A stretch of DNA of 64,000 nucleotides, from contig NZ_JALMDK010000001.1 of NCBI RefSeq assembly GCF_023094165.1, positions 682,001-746,000 of the forward strand, in the 5' to 3' direction. This document shows positions 17,970-25,438 of the stretch, in pieces; position 1 is the first letter of the stretch; each line of letters begins with the position of its first letter. The position numbers and the translations under genes are program-made. Source of the DNA: Crossiella sp. S99.2. GTDB taxonomy: Bacteria; Actinomycetota; Actinomycetes; Mycobacteriales; Pseudonocardiaceae. Under the pieces are notes generated by a model. That model searched no databases and had not been told where the DNA came from. It was given only the letters and a program-made list of their open reading frames with translations.

Positions 17970-18205
17970 GCCTGGCGCGCCCTGGCCAGCACGTCCAGCA
18001 CCGACTGGAGGTCGACCAGGTGCGCCAGCTCGGACTCGTCCACCTCGATGTCGTACTCGATCTCCAGGTTGGCCAGCAGCTCGATCAGCATCATCGAGTC
18101 CGCGCCCAGCTCGGCCAGGAACGAGGTGTCCGGCCCGACCCGTTCCGGTTCGACCCCGAGCACCCTGCTGATCACCGCGCGGATGCGTTCGACCTGGTCC
18201 TCCAC
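17966..18205 (-). CDS. Acyl carrier protein
   Basis: The 79-residue protein is a four-helix ACP with the phosphopantetheine site Ser37 in ELGADSMMLIEL. It starts at GTG 18205, with AAGGCGG about 9 nt upstream on the minus strand. The Ala-Asp-Ser-Met context resembles type II polyketide or specialised ACPs rather than the usual LGADSLD of primary fatty acid synthesis. It is first in the ACP/KS/KS-like operon and divergent from the small membrane protein gene at 18315. Confidence 0.92.
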   Translation of the reverse strand: MEDQVERIRAVISRVLGVEPERVGPDTSFLAELGADSMMLIELLANLEIEYDIEVDESELAHLVDLQSVLDVLARARQA

Positions 18206-18314
18206 GGGGTGTGCCGCCTTCCTCCGATGCGCTGACGTCCGGGCCCATTCAACTACGACCCACGCGTTCGCGCGGTAGGGTGCCCGCGCTGACATCAACC
18301 GGGGTGGGGATGAG

Positions 18315-18587
18315 ATGCCGAGGACAACGCAGGTGCTGGCCAGGGTGCTGCCCACCGACGTGTCGGATGTGCTGCTGATGGTGACCACGGCCGCCGCGCT
18401 GGCCGCGCTGGTGATCTCGATCATGGTGCTGGTCAAGCTCGGCAAGTCCGGGCGAGTGGGTCAGCCGCCCGTGTCCTTCGGGCCGCCGCCCGGGCCGCCC
18501 GGACCGGTGGGACAGCCCTTCCCGCCGCAGCCGCAGGCCCACCCCGGCCAGCAGCCCCCACCCGGATGGGGTCAGCCGCAGGGCTGA
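18315..18587 (+). CDS. Small single-helix membrane protein with Pro-rich tail
   Basis: This 90-residue protein has one transmembrane helix (about 17-42), a short basic segment (KLGKSGR) and a Pro/Gly/Gln-rich tail. The ATG at 18315 follows GGGGTGGGG. Its tail composition resembles that of the proteins at 15084 and 22059. A TAGGGT at 18275-18280 is a possible -10. Function is unknown; it may anchor or scaffold envelope-related complexes. Confidence 0.68.
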   Translation: MPRTTQVLARVLPTDVSDVLLMVTTAAALAALVISIMVLVKLGKSGRVGQPPVSFGPPPGPPGPVGQPFPPQPQAHPGQQPPPGWGQPQG

Positions 18588-18802
18588 GTCGAACCCCGGC
18601 TCCCTACCCGGAGTACTCGCCCGGTCGGCGGAACCGTTGAACCGTGTGTGCCGGGCAGGCCGGTGTGCCACAGTGAGCGTTGGCCCCAGGCGGGCCAGGC
18701 GCCGCGTGCGGTGTGCGCGCGCAAACCGTTGACCGCGGCCGGGAACGGCGGGCGGAACGGCGACGTCTGCGTTGTGAACACTCCAATGGGGAGGAAGGGA
18801 CC

Positions 18803-19111
18803 GTGGCAGGTTACGGATCTGATCCGGCGACGATGAACAGGGTCGCCGGCTCCATCGCAGACGGCGCGACCAAGACCAGTGACGGGGTCAAGGACTTCGT
18901 GGCCAGCCAGGCCAATCCGGCTGACTTCGGCACGAAGCACCAGGAAAAGGGCGGCCCGTACCGCGACGGCGTGCAGAAGCTGGCCGACGGGGTCAAGGGC
19001 ATGGTCGAGTCGATGACCGCCTTCTCCAACAAGGTCAAGCAGTCGGCGGGCACCTATCGCGGTTCCGAGTCGACCAACGCGGGCAATGTGCGTAGCTCCG
19101 GGGGCAAGTGA
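18803..19111 (+). CDS. EspC-like type VII secretion-associated protein
   Basis: This 102-residue all-helical protein has the size and layout of the EspC/DUF2580 branch of WXG100-like proteins: two amphipathic helices with a central turn (ADFG in place of WxG) and a C-terminal YxxxE signal (YRGSE). The GTG at 18803 follows GAGGAAGGGA. Its stop overlaps the start of the 983-residue gene (TGATG), so the two are probably a co-secreted pair. No secretion machinery is adjacent; the nearest is ESX-4 at the window start. Confidence 0.82.
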   Translation: MAGYGSDPATMNRVAGSIADGATKTSDGVKDFVASQANPADFGTKHQEKGGPYRDGVQKLADGVKGMVESMTAFSNKVKQSAGTYRGSESTNAGNVRSSGGK

Positions 19112-22062
19112 TGGCCAAGGCTGACTGGAACGAAGTCAAGGCGATCCTTGACAACCCCAACGTCAATCCGGACACCAAGCGCGAGATTCTCGACGAATAC
19201 CTCGACACGCGCGAGGACGACCGGATTGACGATGAGCACAAGAAGTACATCAAGGATTACTCGCCTGGCCACGACCTCGACGATGAGGACGAGGGCGAGT
19301 TCGACGGCGACGATGACGACGAGGACGAGGAACAGGAACTCGACGAGGCCGTCGCCAAGGGCAAGCAGGAAGCCTCTGACGCTGACAACAAAGAGGGCAG
19401 CGACAAGAAGGCCAACGACGCCAACAACCAGGCGAAGGACAAGATCGGCAAGGCCCAGCCACCCGCGCTCGGCGGTGGCGGCACCAAGAACTCCAACGAG
19501 CTGTTCGACGGTGCGGCCAGCAACCTGGAGATGTTCAAGCGCTACCTGCCCGCCTGGAACATGCGCGGCGTCAAGCACGTCGACTTCCAGACCGGGATCC
19601 AGCTCCGGTGGGAAGAGCAGAAGGGCATCGACTTCCAGAAGTTCCTCACCGAGGCCGATGAGTTCACCAAGGCCAAGGCCGCGGTCGACCAGTACATGGA
19701 CGATGTCGACGGCCAGCTGATCAGCCTCTACGGCGCCTGGGACGGCAAGGCCGCCAGCGCCTCCAGCCAGCACTACAGCGGTGCGGTGCGCCCGCAGCTG
19801 GACCAGCTGGTCAAGCAGCTCGGCGGCGCGGGCGAGACGCTGTCCAAGGCGGTCGGCGAGATCTACCGGGCGTGCAAGCTCAAGTGCGAGGAACTGACCA
19901 ACGCCTTCACCCTGAACATCGGCGGCGCGCCGCCGGAGATGGCCAAGAAGATCGTCACCATCGCGATGCAGGGCCTCACCGGCGACGACGACGCGCAGCG
20001 CAACCAGATCAAGGAGGTGGCGAGCTGGCTGGACCGCACGACCGGCAGCGCCACCTCGCGCGCGCTGGACGACGACGACTGTGGAGACCTTGAGGAATCC
20101 ACCAAGACGATGGTGCGCGACACCTGCAAGAAGTGGGCCGACGGTCCCTTCGACAAGGAGTTCGGCGGCAAGATCACCCAGTTCGAGAACTCCTGCAACG
20201 CCGCGCTGACCACGGTCAACGCCCAGTGGGACTCGATCAACAACTTCCTCAAGGGCTACGAGCCGAAGTTCCCCAAGGACGGCACCGGCGGCGGGGGTGA
20301 CACCGGCGGCAACGGCGGTGGCGGCTCTGGCTCCGGTGGTGGCGGTGGGGGCGGCACGGGTTCCGGCGGTGGGGGCGGCATGCCCAAGCCGCCGTCCATG
20401 CCGGAGCTGCCCAAGCCGGAGATCCCGGGCGCGCAGGATCCGTCCAAGCTGCTGGACCAGACCGACCCGTCCAAGGTGCCGGTGCCCAACGACCAGCAGA
20501 CCGTCACCATCGACGACGGCAGCGGGCGCAAGATCCAGGTGACCGAGCCGACCGATGACGGCAAGGTCAAGCTGATGGTCACCGGGCCGGACGGCAAGCC
20601 CAAGCCATACGAGATCGACTTCCAGCTGCCGGGTGAGAAGACCGGCCAGCCCGGTCAGCCGGGAATGCCCGGACAGCCCGGCGGACCCGGTCAGCAGGGT
20701 GGCATGCCTGGGGCGCCGCACGAGCGGCTGGACGTCTCCGGCAAGCCCGGTGGCGAGCAGCCGACCCAGATCAAGCCCGGACCGGATGGCACCGCCTCCT
20801 TCCGGGACGGCAACTCGCTGATCACCACCCAGCTGGTGCCGGGGTCGAGTGACCAGATGAAGGTCACCATCGACAACATGGACGGCAAGCCGCCGACCAC
20901 GTACACGGTGAACTTCGAGGACGAGGGTCCCAAGGGCGGGCCTGGCCAGGGGCCGGGCAGCCAGGGCGGTCCCGGCGGTCAGGGTGGCCAGGGCGGGATG
21001 CCGCGGCCGATGCCGTTGATCGGCGGCGAGCCTGGCGACATCCGCCAGGGCGGGCCGATGCGGGCCGAGCCGATGCCGTTCCAGCAGCAGGGGCCGTACC
21101 AGACCGAACCCGCCTTCGGGCGGATGGAGCCCGGTCAGCACCTGCCGCCGGGACAGCACATGCAGCCGGAGCCCGCCTTCGGGCGTGGCGGCGAGCCGAT
21201 GATGCCGCAGGGCGCCCAGGGCGGTCCGCCGCCCGGCTGGCAGGGCGGCCCGCCGCAGGGTCCGCCGCCCGGTTGGCAGGGTGGGCCCCCGCCTGGCTGG
21301 CAGGGCGGTCCGCCGCCCGGGTTCCCGCCGCAGGGTCCGCCGATGGGTCCGCCGCCAGGGATGCCGCACTGGCAGCAGGAGCCGATGTCGATGCAGCACG
21401 GCGGTCCGCCGCCTCCGCCGCCCGGCTGGCAGCCGCCGCCACCACCGCAGCACATGCCGCCGCCGCAGTTCGGCCACGAGCAGGGCTGGCAGGGCGGGCC
21501 GCCGCAGGGCAGCCCGCCGCCTCCGCCGGGGTGGCAGCCGCCGCCCCCGCCGCCGCCGAACTGGGGTGGGCCGCAGCCCGGCTTCGCCGGCGGGCCGTTC
21601 CCGCCGCCGCAGGGCTTCATCGACGGCACCGGGACGGCCTCGGCCGCCTCGGGCAGCTACGACCTGGGCCACACCACGACCTCGGCGGGCGGCAACCCGG
21701 GCAGCCCGTCCGCGGGCAGTGCCTTCGGCGGCGGACCGGGCCAGCCTGCCTCCGGTGGCGCGGGCCTGTCGGACACCAACAGCCCGCAGGCCACCGGTTC
21801 CGGTGGCGCCGGGCTGGCCTCGGTGCCCGACGGCGGCGCGTGGAACCAGCAGCAGATGGGCGGTCAGCCCCCGGCCGGTGCGCCGATGGGTGGCGGCATG
21901 CCGATGGGCGGCGGCGCGGGCGCCGGTGGCGGCCAGGGCGGCGACCAGGAGCGGCAGGCCAGCAACTGGCGCACGCAGGGCCAGTACTTCTCCATTGACG
22001 AGGAGGGCGAGCGGAAGTGGGTCAACCCCGTGCTCGGGGATGACGGGTTCCGCGACCGGTGA
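19111..22062 (+). CDS. Large WXG/PPE-like type VII substrate with Pro/Gly-rich C-terminus
   Basis: The 983-residue protein has an acidic N-terminal segment (Asp/Glu clusters at about 50-80), a helical domain (about 130-390) with a WxG turn (YGAWDGKAA near 210), then a very long disordered Gly/Pro/Gln-rich region with repeated PPGWQGGPP units (nt about 21225-21345). A conserved-looking C-terminal end contains YFSID, matching YxxxD. It has no signal peptide. The layout resembles large EspB/PPE-like type VII substrates. ATG 19111 is preferred over GTG 19108 because of the spacing to GGGGG at 19100-19104. Confidence 0.82.
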   Translation: MAKADWNEVKAILDNPNVNPDTKREILDEYLDTREDDRIDDEHKKYIKDYSPGHDLDDEDEGEFDGDDDDEDEEQELDEAVAKGKQEASDADNKEGSDKKANDANNQAKDKIGKAQPPALGGGGTKNSNELFDGAASNLEMFKRYLPAWNMRGVKHVDFQTGIQLRWEEQKGIDFQKFLTEADEFTKAKAAVDQYMDDVDGQLISLYGAWDGKAASASSQHYSGAVRPQLDQLVKQLGGAGETLSKAVGEIYRACKLKCEELTNAFTLNIGGAPPEMAKKIVTIAMQGLTGDDDAQRNQIKEVASWLDRTTGSATSRALDDDDCGDLEESTKTMVRDTCKKWADGPFDKEFGGKITQFENSCNAALTTVNAQWDSINNFLKGYEPKFPKDGTGGGGDTGGNGGGGSGSGGGGGGGTGSGGGGGMPKPPSMPELPKPEIPGAQDPSKLLDQTDPSKVPVPNDQQTVTIDDGSGRKIQVTEPTDDGKVKLMVTGPDGKPKPYEIDFQLPGEKTGQPGQPGMPGQPGGPGQQGGMPGAPHERLDVSGKPGGEQPTQIKPGPDGTASFRDGNSLITTQLVPGSSDQMKVTIDNMDGKPPTTYTVNFEDEGPKGGPGQGPGSQGGPGGQGGQGGMPRPMPLIGGEPGDIRQGGPMRAEPMPFQQQGPYQTEPAFGRMEPGQHLPPGQHMQPEPAFGRGGEPMMPQGAQGGPPPGWQGGPPQGPPPGWQGGPPPGWQGGPPPGFPPQGPPMGPPPGMPHWQQEPMSMQHGGPPPPPPGWQPPPPPQHMPPPQFGHEQGWQGGPPQGSPPPPPGWQPPPPPPPNWGGPQPGFAGGPFPPPQGFIDGTGTASAASGSYDLGHTTTSAGGNPGSPSAGSAFGGGPGQPASGGAGLSDTNSPQATGSGGAGLASVPDGGAWNQQQMGGQPPAGAPMGGGMPMGGGAGAGGGQGGDQERQASNWRTQGQYFSIDEEGERKWVNPVLGDDGFRDR
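21222..21345 (+). repeat. Imperfect tandem repeat coding PPGWQGGPP-type units
   Basis: Several copies of an 18-24 bp unit (CCGCCCGGCTGGCAGGGCGG and variants) lie in tandem inside the large substrate gene. Slippage here would change protein length in steps without shifting frame. Confidence 0.7.
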
Positions 22063-22640
22063 CCGGACCGGCCCCGCAGTGGGGACAGGCGCCGGGCGGT
22101 TATCCGCCGCCCGGCCTCGCCCCTGGCCCGCGGAAGCCGTCGCTGGTCGCGGTGGTGATCGCGTTCGTCTGGGTGCTGGTCAGCGCCGGGGTCGAGGTCG
22201 GCTTCGGGCTCAGCGCGGCCGGCGGTAGCCGCCAGGGCGGGTTCCACCTCGGCGTCGGTCAGGTCAAGAACGACATCCTGGGGTACTACGCGATCCCTGG
22301 CGCGATGCTGCTGACCGTGCTCCTGGCGGTGCTGACCCTGTTCCGGCAGAACTGGGCCAGGTTCGTCCTGCTCGGGCCCTGTCTGGTCTTCGCGGGTGTG
22401 CACCTGTGGCGGCTGATCGAGATGCTGCCGCGCGGGCTGGACGTGCTGGAGCTGGTCACCCGGATCTGGTTCGTGCTGTTCTGGCTGATCGGACTGCTGC
22501 TGTACCTGCTGCCGCCGGTGAACCGGGCGCTGGGCAAGCCGCGGCCGATGGGCTTCCCGGCACAGCAGTTCGGCGGGCAGCCGGGCTGGGGCGCGCCGCC
22601 GCAGCAGCAGGGCGGCCACCAGGGCCGGCCGCCGGGCTGA
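22059..22640 (+). CDS. Four-helix membrane protein of the EspC-like operon
   Basis: The 193-residue protein has a Pro-rich N-terminus, four predicted transmembrane helices (about 29-50, 75-98, 103-118, 135-156) and a Gln/Gly/Pro-rich C-terminal tail. GTG 22059 overlaps the stop of the large substrate gene (GTGA), so it is the third gene of that operon. It could anchor or export the two substrates, but no homology supports this. It is tail-to-tail with the hydrolase gene, with a single base between the stop codons. Confidence 0.75.
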   Translation: MTGPAPQWGQAPGGYPPPGLAPGPRKPSLVAVVIAFVWVLVSAGVEVGFGLSAAGGSRQGGFHLGVGQVKNDILGYYAIPGAMLLTVLLAVLTLFRQNWARFVLLGPCLVFAGVHLWRLIEMLPRGLDVLELVTRIWFVLFWLIGLLLYLLPPVNRALGKPRPMGFPAQQFGGQPGWGAPPQQQGGHQGRPPG

Positions 22641-22641
22641 G

Positions 22642-23478
22642 TCAGCGGCGCGCGGGCGTGGGCAGCGGGCCGCGGGTGTAGTCGATGGTGCAGCCGCGGA
22701 CCTCCTCCTCCAGCAGTGCGCTGTAGGCGCGGGTGCCGGTGAGGATGCGCAGCAGGAACGCGGTGGCCAGGGCCTTGGTCAGGCGCTGGGTGGTGTGGTG
22801 GGAGCGGCCGTCCAACAGCAGGTCGCTCCAGTGTCTGCCCTCGGTGAAGGCCAGGTGGGTGGCCTTGGTGATGCCGCGCAGCTGCACCGGTCCGGCCCAG
22901 GCCTGGGCGACCGGCTCCACGTGGCCGACGGTGGGGGCGACCAGGTCCTGCGCCGCGGACAGGTGCAGGCCGGGCATGGCGCACTGGTGCGCGGCGTCCA
23001 GCGCGGAGGGCCGGGTCTCGGCCAGCGCCAGGGTGACCACGGCGCGGATCCGCTCGTCCTCGGCCGCGGCCAGCACCGCGGCGCCAGCGCCCATCGAGTG
23101 ACCGGCCAGGGCCAGCCGTTCCGGGTGCACGCTGATCTGGCCCTCGCCAAGGCGAACGCCGGTGCAGACGTCCAGCGTGGTGCGCAGGTCGGCGGCGAAG
23201 AGGCGGTGACTGGGCAGCGCGCCGGTGTGCGTGCCGGGGGCGGCGACCACGATGCCCCAGCTCGCCAGGTGTTTGAGCAGGCCGAGGTAGCGGCGGGTGG
23301 GCTGCAGCCAGCCGTGGCCGAAGGCGACGGCAGGCAGGCCGAGTCCCCGCGCCGGGGTGACGATCACGCCGGGCAGGCCGATCAGGCCGAGGTCCCCGCG
23401 TAGCACCTTGTGCGGACCGGGGCGGGACAACGTCACCAGCGCCTGCTTGGCCGTCAGGGCCTTGACCGCGCGTGCCAT
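22642..23478 (-). CDS. Alpha/beta hydrolase (dienelactone hydrolase/chlorophyllase-like fold)
   Basis: The 278-residue protein has an alpha/beta-hydrolase core: oxyanion strand AVAFGHGWLQ, nucleophile elbow GHSMGAGAA (about residue 137) and a late His (KATHLAFTEG). It has no signal peptide. The ATG at 23478 begins the compact domain; an in-frame extension upstream to 23538 overlaps the glmS promoter region and is unlikely. Similar lid-less actinobacterial enzymes act on esters of unknown nature. It is convergent with the type VII operon and divergent from glmS. Confidence 0.8.
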   Translation of the reverse strand: MARAVKALTAKQALVTLSRPGPHKVLRGDLGLIGLPGVIVTPARGLGLPAVAFGHGWLQPTRRYLGLLKHLASWGIVVAAPGTHTGALPSHRLFAADLRTTLDVCTGVRLGEGQISVHPERLALAGHSMGAGAAVLAAAEDERIRAVVTLALAETRPSALDAAHQCAMPGLHLSAAQDLVAPTVGHVEPVAQAWAGPVQLRGITKATHLAFTEGRHWSDLLLDGRSHHTTQRLTKALATAFLLRILTGTRAYSALLEEEVRGCTIDYTRGPLPTPARR

Positions 23479-23562
23479 GCCCCGAAAGGTAGTGGATACC
23501 GGCCCGCCGGGCTGGCGTCGGCCCGAGGTTTGGACCAATCCGACTCCTCCGGCAGCAGCGCC

Positions 23563-23575
23563 TACCCTGTCCCGA
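23563..23575 (+). promoter_or_regulatory. -10 box of probable leaderless glmS transcript
   Basis: TACCCT (23563-23568) lies 7 nt before the GTG start of glmS. There is no room for a leader, so no glmS ribozyme or other riboswitch precedes this gene. Confidence 0.6.
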
Positions 23576-25438
23576 GTGTGTGGGATCGTGGGATACGTAG
23601 GTCATCGGCCGGCCCTGACCGTCGTGCTGGACGGGTTGCGGCGGCTGGAGTACCGGGGTTATGACTCGGCGGGCGTGGCCGTGCTCGACGGCGACGGCGG
23701 ATTGGCCGTGGAGCGCAAGGCCGGGCCGCTGGTCAACCTGGAGACCAGGCTGGACGAGGTCGGCCGGGACGGGTTCGCCGGGACCAGTGGCATGGGCCAC
23801 ACCCGGTGGGCCACGCACGGCGCGCCGACCGACCGCAACGCGCACCCGCACCAGGACACCAGCGGCAGGCTCGCCGTGGTGCACAACGGCATCATCGAGA
23901 ACTTCATCGCGCTGCGCGCCGAGCTGGAGGCCGCCGGGATCGAACCGGCCAGCGACACCGACAGCGAGACCGCGGCGCACCTGATCGCCGCCGCCTACCT
24001 CGACGGCCCGGCCGCCGGTGACCTGGCCGCCTCGGTGCGCCTGGTCTGCCGCCGGCTGGAGGGCGCCTTCACCCTGGTCGTCACGCATGCCGACCACCCG
24101 GACCTGATCATCGCCGCCCGCCGGTCCTCGCCGCTGGTGGTCGGGGTCGGCGACGGGGAGAACTTCGTCGCCTCCGATGTGGCCGCCTTTATCGAGCACA
24201 CCCGCGACGCGGTCGAGCTGGGCCAGGACCAGGTGGTCGAGCTGACCCGCGCCGGGTACCGGGTCACCGACTTCCACGGCGAGGACGCGCCGAGCACGCC
24301 GTTCCACGTGGACTGGGACCTCGCGGCCGCGGAGAAGGGCGGCCACGAGTACTTCATGCTCAAGGAGATCGAGGAGCAGCCCGACGCGCTGGCCAACACG
24401 CTGCGCGGGCACTTCCAGGACGGCCGGATCGTGCTCGACGAGCAGCGGCTGTCCGACCAGGACCTGCGGGACGTGGACAAGGTGTTCGTGGTGGCCTGCG
24501 GTTCGGCCTACCACTCCGGGCTGGTCGCCAAGTACGCCATCGAGCACTGGACCCGGCTGCCCGTCGAGGTCGAGCTGGCCAGCGAGTTCCGCTACCGGGA
24601 CGCGGTGCTGGACCGCTCCACCCTGGTGGTGGCGGTTTCCCAGTCCGGCGAGACCGCGGACACCCTGGAGGCGGTGCGGCACGCTCGCGAGCAGAAGGCC
24701 AGGGTGCTGGCGGTCTGCAACACCAACGGCGCGCAGATCCCGCGCGAGTCCGACGCGGTGCTCTACACCCACGCCGGACCGGAGATCGGGGTCGCCTCCA
24801 CCAAGGCGTTCCTGGCCCAGATCGCGGCCAACTACCTGGTCGGCCTGGCCCTGGCGCAGGCCCGCGGCACCAAGTACCCGGACGAGGTCGCGCGCGAGTT
24901 CCACGAGCTGGAGGCGATGCCGGCCGCGGTCGCCCAGGTTCTGTCCACTGTGGACAAGATGCGCGAGCTGGCCAGGGAGCTGGCCGACTCCAAGGCGGTG
25001 CTGTTCCTTGGCCGCCACGTGGGTTACCCGGTGGCGCTGGAGGGCGCGCTCAAGCTCAAGGAGCTGGCCTACATGCACGCCGAGGGCTTCGCCGCCGGTG
25101 AGCTGAAGCACGGGCCGATCGCGCTGATCGAGGAGGGGCTGCCGGTCGTGGTGGTCATGCCCTCGCCGAAGGGCCGGGCGGTGCTGCACAGCAAGCTGCT
25201 GTCCAACATCCAGGAGATCAGGGCCCGCGGCGCGCGCACCATCGTGATCGCCGAGGAGGGCGATGAGACGGTGCGGCCCTTCGCCAACGACCTGATCGAA
25301 CTGCCCGCGGTGCCCACCCTGTTGCAGCCGCTGGTCTCCACCATCCCGCTGCAGGTGCTGGCGGCCGAGATCGCCCGCGCCCGCGGCTACGACGTGGACA
25401 AGCCGCGCAACCTGGCCAAGTCGGTCACCGTCGAGTGA
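23576..25438 (+). CDS. glmS: Glutamine-fructose-6-phosphate aminotransferase (isomerizing)
   Basis: The 620-residue enzyme makes glucosamine-6-phosphate from fructose-6-phosphate and glutamine, the first step to UDP-GlcNAc. It has an N-terminal glutaminase domain with Cys2 as nucleophile (start VCGIVGYVG, Met removed) and two SIS isomerase domains (FVVACGSAYHSG; later KELAYMHAEGFAAGELKHGP), ending in the conserved PRNLAKSVTVE. The start is fixed by the need for Cys at position 2. Its stop overlaps the next gene (GTGA). Confidence 0.98.
   Translation: MCGIVGYVGHRPALTVVLDGLRRLEYRGYDSAGVAVLDGDGGLAVERKAGPLVNLETRLDEVGRDGFAGTSGMGHTRWATHGAPTDRNAHPHQDTSGRLAVVHNGIIENFIALRAELEAAGIEPASDTDSETAAHLIAAAYLDGPAAGDLAASVRLVCRRLEGAFTLVVTHADHPDLIIAARRSSPLVVGVGDGENFVASDVAAFIEHTRDAVELGQDQVVELTRAGYRVTDFHGEDAPSTPFHVDWDLAAAEKGGHEYFMLKEIEEQPDALANTLRGHFQDGRIVLDEQRLSDQDLRDVDKVFVVACGSAYHSGLVAKYAIEHWTRLPVEVELASEFRYRDAVLDRSTLVVAVSQSGETADTLEAVRHAREQKARVLAVCNTNGAQIPRESDAVLYTHAGPEIGVASTKAFLAQIAANYLVGLALAQARGTKYPDEVAREFHELEAMPAAVAQVLSTVDKMRELARELADSKAVLFLGRHVGYPVALEGALKLKELAYMHAEGFAAGELKHGPIALIEEGLPVVVVMPSPKGRAVLHSKLLSNIQEIRARGARTIVIAEEGDETVRPFANDLIELPAVPTLLQPLVSTIPLQVLAAEIARARGYDVDKPRNLAKSVTVE

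Noticed and set aside
21222..21345. CRISPR-like tandem array
   Set aside because: The units are in-frame PPGWQGGPP codons without unique spacers.
19054..21672. Long minus-strand open frame of 872 codons opposite the large type VII substrate gene
   Set aside because: It mirrors the Gly/Pro-rich coding strand and has low-complexity Arg/Ala/Leu composition without a domain; high G+C makes such antisense frames common.
23479..23575. Possible glmS ribozyme or riboswitch
   Set aside because: A -10 box lies 7 nt before the start codon, leaving no leader, and the upstream bases show no ribozyme core.
22286..25189. Minus-strand open frame of 967 codons across the hydrolase gene and glmS
   Set aside because: It runs antisense to glmS for most of its length; the glmS frame is unmistakable and this frame shows no recognisable domain.
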